Shown: in pieces, positions 1-6,228 of the stretch | Position numbering within the stretch: position 1 is the stretch's first letter | Layout: each line of letters begins with the position of its first letter | Assembly (NCBI GenBank): GCA_004552385.1 | Contig: SFOL01000090.1 | Coordinates: 1 to 7,039, forward strand | Source: Bacteroidales bacterium | GTDB lineage: Bacteria > Bacteroidota > Bacteroidia > Bacteroidales > Marinilabiliaceae | Reading direction: 5' to 3' | DNA: 7,039 bases | Notes under the pieces: model-generated | The model's input: only the letters and a program-made list of their open reading frames with translations | Database searches by the model: none | Told to the model about the DNA's origin: nothing | Made by a program: the position numbers and the translations under genes

Positions 1-144
1 CTCAGAGAAGTTGGTGATGGGGTAAGAGACAGAGACATAGTCTGCTGAGAAGACTCCATCAGAGGTGTGCCTCTTTTCGAGCACACAAGAGGAGAGCATG
101 GCGGCCACAGCCAAGGCGACCGAGGAAAGTGTTATAAGTTTCAT
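1..144 (-). CDS. Lipoprotein, N-terminal part only (runs off left edge)
   Basis: Reading the minus strand from an ATG at 144 gives 48 codons open to the window edge. The protein starts MKLITLSSVALAVAAMLSSC: a Lys at residue 3 minus 1, a hydrophobic stretch and a lipobox LSSC with the lipidated Cys at residue 20, followed by VLEKRHTSDG. This is a clear type II signal peptide, so the product should be a lipid-anchored envelope protein. The last visible residues, YVSVSYPITNFSE, resemble the opening of head-GIN (DUF2807) domains, which begin with a similar short strand ending in an aromatic residue; this is only a guess from a few residues. It lies 53 bp downstream of the ABC ATPase gene in the same direction and may be cotranscribed with it. 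No strong Shine-Dalgarno is visible, and the sequence before the start is AT-rich as is common in Bacteroidota. Confidence 0.8.
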   Translation of the reverse strand, partial: MKLITLSSVALAVAAMLSSCVLEKRHTSDGVFSADYVSVSYPITNFSE

Positions 145-197
145 TGTTTCAATCGTTTAAAGATGCGTAAGGTTTACATTAAGAACACAAGGATGTG

Positions 198-1028
198 TCA
201 GCTTTTCTTCAGCTTGCCCTTGGTGGCGGCGTTGAAGAGGAGCTCGAGGTTGATCTGCGTGTCGGGGTCGTCGGGCGACTTTGGGCGCATGATTGCGACT
301 CCGGCCAGCGTCGGCTCGAAATAGATGGCGTCATCGGGGATGGCGGACTGTGGCACGATGCTGAAGACGTATTTGTCGGCAAGGTCGGTCTCGGTCTCGT
401 TGAGGATGATCTCATGATTATCCATCACTACAATCTGGTCGAGGACTTGCTCAACGTCGTGCACCTGATGAGTAGAGATGACTATGAGCCTGTCGTCGGT
501 CATGGCTTGGGCGATGACCTTGCGGAAAAGGCTCTTGCTGGGGATGTCAAGACCGTTGGTCGGTTCATCCATAAGGATGACAGACGCGCCGGAGGCCACC
601 GCGAAACAAAGCAGGACCTTTTTGCGCTGGCCGAGGGAGAGCTGGCCGAGCCTGTCGATATCGGACGGGAGGCCAAAAGTGGCGAGGCAGTTATTGAGAA
701 GCTCGCGACTAAACGACTGGTAGAAGGGGAAGTTGACCTTCACGTAGCTTTCGAGCGAAATGTGCGGAAGCGAAAACTCGTCGGGGACATAAAACAAGCT
801 CGACATAGTTGACGGGTCGCGCTTGGAAACATCCTTGCCCCCGAGCAACACCCGCCCCGCTGAAGGACGAAGCAAACCGCACATGAGGCCGAGCAGCGTG
901 GTCTTGCCGACCCCGTTGACGCCAAGGAGTCCGCAGACACGGCCGGGGGCAAATCTCAGGCTGAAGGCGTCAATGACATTACGCGCCGACGACGGGTAAT
1001 GGTACGTAACATTTTCAATGCTAATCAC
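198..1028 (-). CDS. ABC transporter ATP-binding protein, YtrB/NatA-like
   Basis: This 276-residue protein is a single nucleotide-binding domain of the type that powers ABC-2 style exporters or membrane-stress transporters at the inner membrane. Visible motifs are Walker A GVNGVGKT (36-43), a signature LSLGQRKK (130-137), Walker B and D-loop ILMDEPTNGLD (151-161), and the H-loop His187 in STHQ. The signature is LSLGQ instead of LSGGQ, and the Q-loop position reads VPDEF (81-85) with no Gln; both are seen as variants in YtrB/NatA-type ATPases. About 65 residues follow the core (from roughly 210) and form a C-terminal extension of unknown role. The start is GTG at 1028, chosen because it gives the standard beta-strand start ISIENVTYHY and has AGTGAGG just upstream. 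No permease gene is visible next to it; the following gene is a lipoprotein, so the partner may lie left of the window. Substrate is unknown. Confidence 0.88.
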   Translation of the reverse strand: MISIENVTYHYPSSARNVIDAFSLRFAPGRVCGLLGVNGVGKTTLLGLMCGLLRPSAGRVLLGGKDVSKRDPSTMSSLFYVPDEFSLPHISLESYVKVNFPFYQSFSRELLNNCLATFGLPSDIDRLGQLSLGQRKKVLLCFAVASGASVILMDEPTNGLDIPSKSLFRKVIAQAMTDDRLIVISTHQVHDVEQVLDQIVVMDNHEIILNETETDLADKYVFSIVPQSAIPDDAIYFEPTLAGVAIMRPKSPDDPDTQINLELLFNAATKGKLKKS

Positions 1029-1072
1029 AGTACCTCACTTTTGTTTTAGTGTTATACCTTAATAGAACACTG

Positions 1073-1102
1073 CAAAGATACATAAAGAAACAACACGCGC
1101 AA
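1073..1102 (-). promoter_or_regulatory. Bacteroidetes-type promoter for the ABC ATPase gene
   Basis: On the minus strand the -7 box TATCTTTG (1080-1073) matches the Bacteroidetes consensus TAnnTTTG perfectly. A TTG (1102-1100) lies exactly 19 bases upstream, the expected -33 position and spacing. The box is about 45 bases before the GTG start at 1028, leaving room for a short leader with an AGTGAGG ribosome-binding site. This makes the ABC ATPase gene the first gene of its own transcription unit, separate from the metal importer operon upstream. Confidence 0.75.
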
Positions 1103-1550
1103 CGGTCAGCAGAAAAAATATGAGAAGTAGATACTTTTAGCAACTGTAACAAAAAAAGCGCTTAAAAACAATGCGTAACATAGGGAAGACTACTACGGAA
1201 GGAGGCTCGACCGGATCAACATCAGGAACTGAAAACATGAGCCAAGACGACTGTCTATCACAACTTTGCGTCTTGCGAGCCTAATGATTAGCTGAAAAGC
1301 GGAGCGCTGGCCTATATGGCACGGGAAAAGGCAGACGGCGCAGAACGAAGGGAAGGAGCGTAGAGGGGGTGAGGACGTGCCAACTAACAAAGCACCGCGA
1401 AATTCGCCCGGCAAAGCCGACCTGAAAGCGCAAGAAGCCTGACACACGGGGAAAGCGGAGAGCGGCGACGAATCTAATTCAAAGTGGCAAAGCGAGAACA
1501 AACAACCGGCTCGGGAAAGGAATGTCAACAGAGTAATGGCGCACGGAATA
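1103..1550. other. Spacer without a recognised gene
   Basis: About 450 bases lie between the end of the permease gene and the promoter of the ABC ATPase gene. The left part (to about 1190) is AT-rich as expected upstream of a promoter. The right part (about 1195-1550) is GC-richer, close to the coding regions, and the plus strand is strikingly poor in T: 1321-1380 contains only three. An open frame crosses it on the minus strand, but its translation is dominated by Ser, Leu, Phe, Arg and Cys without domain-like pattern and it is a continuation of a frame overlapping the permease gene. I see no tRNA, rRNA, tmRNA or RNase P signature, no convincing terminator, and only a small dyad (AGC-c-TAAT/ATTA-GCT at 1278-1293). 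Confidence 0.6.
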
Positions 1551-2351
1551 TCAGCGCCTGAAAAGCTTGACAAGAAGGAGCGAGAGCGAGAGGACGGCAG
1601 TGATGACCGCTCCGGAAGGCAGGTCCAAGACAAAGGAAAGAACAAGGCCGAGCAGACAGCCGATAAAAGCCACGATGGAGGAGAGCAACATCACGCGCGG
1701 CAGGGTGTAGACAAACGACATGGCGATGGCCTGCGGGATGGAGAAGACGGAGAGAACGAGAATGATACCGACCGCCTTGATGGACAACGAGATGGACAGC
1801 GCCACAAGGACGGCCGCCACCGCGGAGACCAAAGACGGGCGCCAACCGGCAAGACGCGCGTAGACAGGGTCGAAAGAAGAGTAGAGGAGCGGGCGGTAGA
1901 AAATGATGGCGCAAAGGACGACGACAAAAGCCGTGACGGAATTGGCCACGACATCGGCCAGGCTTACAGCCAAAAGGTCGCCAAACATGAAGCCCATCAG
2001 GTTGGGAGCGTAACCAGGCGACAGGCTAAGGAAGATGACCCCGATGGCCATACCAAGGCTCCAAAGCATGGCGATGGCGCTGTCATGCCGGACGCGTCCG
2101 CGGCTCGACGCCCAATTGACGCAAAGCGCCGTGACGACGGAGAAAACAAGCGCCCCGAGAGTGGGGTTCAAGCCAAAGAAATACGCAAGGCCGATGCCAC
2201 CGAAACTGGCGTGAGTGATGCCCCCCGCCGCAAAGACCATACGTCGGGAGACTATGTAAGACCCGACGACACCACTTATCACAGATAGCAGCACGACGCT
2301 TACGAGCGCATATCGGGTAAAAGAGAAGCTTAAGAATGATGACAGATCCAT
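1551..2351 (-). CDS. znuB: Zinc/manganese ABC transporter permease, ZnuB-like (ABC-3 family)
   Basis: This 266-residue integral membrane protein is the permease half of a metal importer; two copies would form the channel for Zn2+ or Mn2+ in the inner membrane. Hydrophobic segments run nearly throughout, with about seven to eight membrane helices (first at 14-36, then about 52-80, 92-110, 133-152, 174-205, 221-243 and 246-263). Family-like motifs include GITHASFGGIGLAY (44-57), where ABC-3 permeases have a Ser-His-ala pattern, LMGFMFGDLL (118-127), FDPVYARLAGW (160-170), and VGIILVLSVFSIPQAIA (194-210), near the cytoplasmic coupling region. Length is typical for the family. The ATG at 2351 lies 9 bp after the stop of the ATPase gene, so the two are translated from one message. 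It is the last gene of the operon; no clear hairpin terminator follows. Metal specificity cannot be read from this subunit. Confidence 0.92.
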   Translation of the reverse strand: MDLSSFLSFSFTRYALVSVVLLSVISGVVGSYIVSRRMVFAAGGITHASFGGIGLAYFFGLNPTLGALVFSVVTALCVNWASSRGRVRHDSAIAMLWSLGMAIGVIFLSLSPGYAPNLMGFMFGDLLAVSLADVVANSVTAFVVVLCAIIFYRPLLYSSFDPVYARLAGWRPSLVSAVAAVLVALSISLSIKAVGIILVLSVFSIPQAIAMSFVYTLPRVMLLSSIVAFIGCLLGLVLSFVLDLPSGAVITAVLSLSLLLVKLFRR

Positions 2352-2360
2352 ATTTGAGCG

Positions 2361-3047
2361 TCATTCTGCAAGCCCAAGGAAAACGTGAGGTAAAGCGCCG
2401 AACCCGCGGGCCGAGACGGGGCGGGCAGAGGGGTGTGAAAAACAGACCGAATGGGTGGCGATAGACTCGGAGACCGAATGGTCGTGCGTGACAAGCACTA
2501 CACCCATGATTCCCTTGAGCTTAGCAATCAAGGTATACAGACCCTCCTCGGAGTCGTGGTCAAGATAAGTGACGGGCTCGTCGAGCACAAGGATGTCGGG
2601 CGAGCTCATGAGCGCTCGGCAAAGAAGCGCACGCTGACGCTGTCCGCCCGAGACCCGCCCAATGGGCTTTTGCGCCACGCTTTCAAGCCCAGCGAACCTG
2701 ATGAGCTCACCGGCCTTCTGGCATTGCCCGCGCGACGGGAAGAGCTTCGTCGACCGTGTGTCGCCCATCATTATGACGTCTGCGACGGTGATGGGGAAAT
2801 CGAGATCGGCGGTGGTGATCTGCGGCAGATATCCGACAGAGAGGCCTTGCGCCCTTATGACGTGCCCATGGAGTGGCGCCATGATGCCGAGAAGCACCTT
2901 GACGATGGTCGTCTTGCCACTGCCATTGGGACCCTCAAGGGTCAGAATGGAGTCGCGCGTCACCTCAAAGGAGACGTGTGAGACCACGGCTTTCCCGTCA
3001 TAGCCTGCCGAGACGTCGTGGAATGTTATGAGCGCATCCTTGTTCAT
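2361..3047 (-). CDS. znuC: Zinc/manganese ABC transporter ATP-binding protein, ZnuC-like
   Basis: This 228-residue cytoplasmic ATPase drives the metal importer. All motifs of a working ABC domain are present: Walker A GPNGSGKT (39-46), Q-loop Gln76 in YLPQ, signature VSGGQRQR (132-139), Walker B ILVLDEP (152-158), a D-loop TYLD (160-163) and the H-loop His188 in VTHDH. The stretch DFPITVADVIMMG (83-95) after the Q-loop is typical of the ZnuC/MntB group. The protein is somewhat short and lacks the long His-rich tail found in some ZnuC proteins. Its ATG at 3047 overlaps the TGA of the binding-protein gene (ATGA), indicating translational coupling, and the permease gene begins 9 bp after its stop. 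Zinc is favoured over manganese only because of the His loop in the neighbouring binding protein. Confidence 0.93.
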   Translation of the reverse strand: MNKDALITFHDVSAGYDGKAVVSHVSFEVTRDSILTLEGPNGSGKTTIVKVLLGIMAPLHGHVIRAQGLSVGYLPQITTADLDFPITVADVIMMGDTRSTKLFPSRGQCQKAGELIRFAGLESVAQKPIGRVSGGQRQRALLCRALMSSPDILVLDEPVTYLDHDSEEGLYTLIAKLKGIMGVVLVTHDHSVSESIATHSVCFSHPSARPVSARGFGALPHVFLGLAE

Positions 3048-3901
3048 CGGAGCGCATTAGACACAATATCCATGGTCTCGATCCAATTAGCTGATTCTGG
3101 TTGGAATTTGACCACACGGACACCCATGTCGGCCGCGGAAGCCTTCACCCTGTCGGGAGCGAACCCCTCCTGGAGGAAAAAGACTCGCGCGCCTGCCGCC
3201 TTTGCACTGTCGGCAAGAGCCGCGAAACGCCTGGGGCTTGGCGCGATGCCATCGCCGCCGACACACAATTGGCGGAAGCCATAGTCACGGGCCAGATAGG
3301 CAAGGGCCGGATGGTATATGACAAACGTCTGGCCAGGGTTGGACTCGGCCGCTTGAGCGAAGGCAGAGTCGGCCGACGCGATGTCCGACTTAAGGGAGAC
3401 GAGTGACGAATCGACGAACGACGAATATGCGGGGAATATGACCTTGAGACTGTCAGCGAGGTTGCCGACCATAATGGCGGCTTGCCTTGGAGACAGCCAG
3501 AAGTGTGGATCGGCGGCTGAGTGGTGGGCATCGTGGTGGAGACAGTCATCAGAGGTTATTAGCGAGATGCCGCTGGAGACTTCGACCCAATGGAGTGAAG
3601 GCGCAGATGAGAGAATCCTCTCACGCCACGTGGTCTCAAATTCGAGGGGGCCGAACGCGATGTAGGCTTCCGACCCGGCCAAAGAAGCCATTTGGCTTGG
3701 CTTGGGGGTGTATGAGTCATGGTCGGCCCCTTGGGGTATCATGACGTTGACAGCCACGTCGGCCGGCAGGAGCCGCGAGACGAAGAAAGCCATGGCAGGG
3801 TTGGACACGGTGACATAACGCCCCCCGACGCCGCTCGAGCACGAGGCGAACGGCACGCACGCGGCAATGGTTGCCAAGATAAGCACGGCGGCACGCGCCA
3901 T
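3044..3901 (-). CDS. znuA: Zinc/manganese-binding lipoprotein of the ABC importer, ZnuA-like
   Basis: This 285-residue protein captures the metal outside the inner membrane and hands it to the permease. It starts MARAAVLILATIAACVPFASC, a lipoprotein signal; either Cys15 (IAAC) or Cys21 (FASC) could be the lipidated residue. Cluster A-I (ZnuA/TroA) ligands are recognisable: His61 in GADHDSYTPKPSQ, His133 in DPHFWLSP, His197 in YHPALAYLARDYGF, and perhaps Glu245 in LQEGF as the fourth. A short His-containing loop lies between the first two (DCLHHDAHH, 119-127), a mark often linked to zinc-specific members. The frame is open upstream to 4030, but that would run inside the LytTR gene and precede the signal peptide, so ATG 3901 is the right start; it leaves only 4 bp after the LytTR stop. 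It overlaps the ATPase gene by ATGA. Confidence 0.93.
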   Translation of the reverse strand: MARAAVLILATIAACVPFASCSSGVGGRYVTVSNPAMAFFVSRLLPADVAVNVMIPQGADHDSYTPKPSQMASLAGSEAYIAFGPLEFETTWRERILSSAPSLHWVEVSSGISLITSDDCLHHDAHHSAADPHFWLSPRQAAIMVGNLADSLKVIFPAYSSFVDSSLVSLKSDIASADSAFAQAAESNPGQTFVIYHPALAYLARDYGFRQLCVGGDGIAPSPRRFAALADSAKAAGARVFFLQEGFAPDRVKASAADMGVRVVKFQPESANWIETMDIVSNALR

Positions 3902-3905
3902 GCGA

Positions 3906-4778
3906 CTACTTGCCGCCAAACAATTCGAAAACATCTTGGGAGTAATTCTTCGACACGGGAATCTCAATGGGGGTTGAGGTGTCAAGACGTACGACAAAAC
4001 CATCTTTAGCCTTTTCAAAGACTCGGACATGTAGCCTGTTGACCATGTAGGAGCGGTGGCAACGCACGATGCCGCGCTGCCTCATTTCATCCTCAATATT
4101 CTTGAAAGAGCCGCGGATGAGAGAGGAGCCGACCTTGTCGCCGTCAATGTAATGTATGGAGAGATAGTTGTCCGCTCCCTTGATATAAAGCAGATCTTTG
4201 ATGGCGACGACGAGCTTAATTTCGCCCTTCTGGTCATAGAAATTGACCATGGATGGCTCCGCTACGCCTCCGCCGGACGGTTGATGTCCTGCCCTGTATT
4301 CGCTTATTGCGCGCAGCCTGCGGTCTTTGTCTCTCCATGAGAAGTAAAGCCATGTGACCGCATAGGGGAGGAGGAGAATGCACGAAGTGTTCGCAAACGA
4401 GATCTTAAGGAGCTGTGGAAACGCCCTTTGGTCGTCAAACATGAAGATCTCAAGTATCGTGAAAGAGAACGCTATGCATACAATCTCGGCAGCGATCCAC
4501 ACGAGATAGGCCCAAAGCTGTATGGGGCGCCTGAGGTAGACGCATCGATGATGAAGCAGAAGCCTGCTGATGGAGACGACCATCATGCCAATGACCACGA
4601 GCAGGGAGGAGAGGAGAAAATAACGTCCCTCGCTGATGCCCCCCTTTATCCAATCCCTCGACCCGTATGGCTGGAACAGATTGATAAAGAAGAGGGTGAA
4701 AATGGCGGTAAAAGCCACCTGGCTGACCAAGTTGCCTTTCTCCACAAGATATTTAGGTATATTCTTACTGAAGTCCAT
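3906..4778 (-). CDS. Membrane-anchored LytTR DNA-binding regulator
   Basis: This 290-residue protein combines about four membrane helices (roughly 17-35, 54-71, 88-107 and 126-146) with a C-terminal LytTR DNA-binding domain (about 176-283). The LytTR pattern is clear: IKDLLYIKGADNYLSIHY, then RGSFKNIED, then IVRCHRSYMVNRLHV and PIEIPVSKNY. There is no response-receiver or kinase domain, so it looks like a one-component sensor that binds DNA from the membrane; the signal is unknown. I chose ATG 4778 (MDFSKNIPKYLVEKG); the frame continues to a TTG at 4820, which would add 14 residues with no better ribosome site. With the ATG, 64 bp separate it from the pump gene. The znuA start follows 4 bp after its stop, so it is almost certainly cotranscribed with the metal importer and is a natural candidate to regulate it. 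That role is inference. LytTR proteins commonly bind direct repeats in promoters. Confidence 0.88.
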   Translation of the reverse strand: MDFSKNIPKYLVEKGNLVSQVAFTAIFTLFFINLFQPYGSRDWIKGGISEGRYFLLSSLLVVIGMMVVSISRLLLHHRCVYLRRPIQLWAYLVWIAAEIVCIAFSFTILEIFMFDDQRAFPQLLKISFANTSCILLLPYAVTWLYFSWRDKDRRLRAISEYRAGHQPSGGGVAEPSMVNFYDQKGEIKLVVAIKDLLYIKGADNYLSIHYIDGDKVGSSLIRGSFKNIEDEMRQRGIVRCHRSYMVNRLHVRVFEKAKDGFVVRLDTSTPIEIPVSKNYSQDVFELFGGK

Positions 4779-4794
4779 TATCTTTGCGAAGATA
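4779..4794. repeat. Inverted repeat touching the LytTR start codon
   Basis: TATCTTTGCGAAGATA is a perfect 6-bp inverted repeat (TATCTT/AAGATA) around TGCG, ending one base before the ATG of the LytTR gene. It could be an operator, or a small RNA hairpin that hides the start codon. Both strands resemble a Bacteroidetes -7 box (TATCTTTG on plus, TATCTTCG on minus), but I found no -33 TTG at the right spacing on either strand, so I do not call a promoter. The core TTTGCGAA recurs at 6955-6962 before the S24 repressor gene. Confidence 0.45.
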
Positions 4795-4825
4795 ACGAAT
4801 AATTCAGAAACATCCCACAAGAAAA

Positions 4826-4841
4826 GTCGGAGCGTCGGAGC
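4826..4841. repeat. Tandem duplication of 8 bp after the MATE gene
   Basis: GTCGGAGC occurs twice head to tail (4826-4833 and 4834-4841) immediately downstream of the MATE stop codon at 4843. It forms no hairpin with itself and probably reflects a small slippage duplication. On the minus strand it is followed by a short T run, which is too weak to be called a terminator. Confidence 0.6.
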
Positions 4842-4842
4842 T

Positions 4843-6183
4843 CTATAGATACCGCTTCACAAGCCGCGAGATAAGGAGAATGGAGGCCAACGCGAGCCCC
4901 GCCACAAACCCCATCCAGACGCCGACCGGGCCGAGGTCCGCGACAAAAGCGAGGACAAAACCGACCGGGATGCACGTGACCGCATAAGATATGGTGGCCA
5001 CCTTGGCCGGGTAAATAAGATCACCGAAGCCGCGCAACCCGGCTACGGCCGTTGCCTGCAGGCCGTCAAAGATTTGAAAAACCGCGCCGACAAGCATGAG
5101 CCGCGCGCCAATAGCTACGGCTTCGGGACTGTCGATGACCAAGCCTGGCAAAACTTCGCTGAGCGAGGCGAAGACGATGGCGGTGCAAGACATGAAGCCT
5201 GCCGCGACAAGAAGTCCCGTGACGGCATAACGCCTGGCGGAAGCGACATTGTCAGCCCCGACATCGACAGACACCTTGATAGTAACGGCAGTGCCGACCC
5301 CCGTCGCCATAAGGAACGTCATGCTCGTGAAGAGGTTCACGACCTGGTGAGCGGCTATGGCGGACGTGCAAATCCACCCCATCATGATGCCGCCAAAAGC
5401 AAAGCCTACGCACTCAATAACCGACTGCATGCCCACGGGCAAACCTACGAAGAAAAGACGCCGGGTGAGCGCTCGACCGTCGACATGGGCCGGGGAGACT
5501 CCCATGCCCCGCAACTTAGAGCGTAAGACGGCCTCCATGGCCCCCCACATAATAAAACGCGCAATGAGCGTGCTGACCGCAGCCCCGTAGACCCCGATGC
5601 CCTGAAAAGAGCCGACTCCGAATATCAAGACATAATTTAAAATGATATTCAAAACGTTGGACGAGAGGCCGATCGCCATCGGAGACGCCGTATCTTGCAG
5701 CCCCTCGGTTATAGTACGTGAGCAGACGAACATCTGCTGACCGATCATAGACAGAGCATAGATAGGCAAGTAGATTCGGGCTATGTCAACGACCTCGTCC
5801 GGCTGCCCCATAAACGGCATAAGAGCCGTAAGGAGTGTAAGCACGCAAAGCTGGAATATGACGACCCGCCAATGGAGGGAGCGTGCGTGGGCGATGAGCC
5901 TGCCTATGGCGTCAAAGTCTCCACGGCCAAGCCTACGGCCGACAAGCGGCGTCACAGACGCCCCTATGCCGATGCCGAAAAACATAAAAGGAATCGAGAG
6001 GTTGCCGGCAAACGACACCGCGGCAAGCTCAACGTCGCCAACCCTGCCGACCATTAAAGTGTCCGCCATATTGACGAGCAGTGCGCTGGCTTGGGAAGCG
6101 ACGACAGGCGCGGCAAGACGCAACAAGGGAAGAACGCACTTGCCGAGCCCAGAATATTGAGATGATACAGTTGACTGAGACAC
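4843..6183 (-). CDS. MATE-family multidrug efflux protein, NorM-like
   Basis: This 446-residue protein has the length and about 12 membrane helices of MATE antiporters, which expel cationic drugs or metabolites across the inner membrane in exchange for Na+ or H+. Family signatures are MADTLMVGRVGDVELAAVS (39-57), EGLQDTASPM (160-169), NIILNYVLIFG (179-189), and IFDGLQATAVAGLRGFGD (371-388). Acidic residues sit where NorM pumps bind the coupling ion: Asp41 in helix 1, Glu257 in helix 7 (VIECVGF) and Asp373 in helix 10. Two internal repeats are apparent, as expected. Start is GTG at 6183; the first in-frame ATG is inside helix 1, and an alternative upstream start is not better. The S24 repressor gene ends 45 bp upstream and the LytTR gene follows, so the pump may be controlled by the S24 protein. 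Substrate is unknown; it could also export a metal-linked or stress metabolite. Confidence 0.93.
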   Translation of the reverse strand: MSQSTVSSQYSGLGKCVLPLLRLAAPVVASQASALLVNMADTLMVGRVGDVELAAVSFAGNLSIPFMFFGIGIGASVTPLVGRRLGRGDFDAIGRLIAHARSLHWRVVIFQLCVLTLLTALMPFMGQPDEVVDIARIYLPIYALSMIGQQMFVCSRTITEGLQDTASPMAIGLSSNVLNIILNYVLIFGVGSFQGIGVYGAAVSTLIARFIMWGAMEAVLRSKLRGMGVSPAHVDGRALTRRLFFVGLPVGMQSVIECVGFAFGGIMMGWICTSAIAAHQVVNLFTSMTFLMATGVGTAVTIKVSVDVGADNVASARRYAVTGLLVAAGFMSCTAIVFASLSEVLPGLVIDSPEAVAIGARLMLVGAVFQIFDGLQATAVAGLRGFGDLIYPAKVATISYAVTCIPVGFVLAFVADLGPVGVWMGFVAGLALASILLISRLVKRYL

Positions 6184-6228
6184 CGAAAATCTATGAGCGG
6201 AAAAAGGAATGGCGCAGTTGACGAACGA

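Noticed and set aside
195..812. Plus-strand frame of 205 codons opposite the ABC ATPase
   Set aside because: The minus strand carries all ABC motifs in order; the plus frame has no recognisable domain.
1551..1565. Terminator at the end of the importer operon (GGCGC/GCGCC near the permease stop)
   Set aside because: The stem is only 5 bp with an 11-base loop and no T run follows.
1193..1645. Open minus-strand frame of 150 codons across the spacer
   Set aside because: It begins inside the permease gene in another frame, and its translation is rich in Ser, Cys, Phe and Arg without domain pattern; the openness is explained by the pyrimidine-rich minus strand.
1536..2288. Long plus-strand frame of 250 codons opposite the permease gene
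   Set aside because: The translation is almost all Asp, Arg, Lys, Gly and Glu, the usual mirror of a hydrophobic membrane protein on the other strand.
3902..4030. Longer N-terminus for the metal-binding lipoprotein
   Set aside because: It would lie inside the LytTR coding region and place 43 residues before a complete signal peptide.
4779..4786. Plus-strand promoter at TATCTTTG
   Set aside because: The -7 match is perfect but no TTG lies at the -33 distance and no plus-strand gene follows.
4779..4820. TTG start for the LytTR gene
   Set aside because: It adds 14 residues without homology support, and an ATG follows at 4778; it remains possible but less likely.
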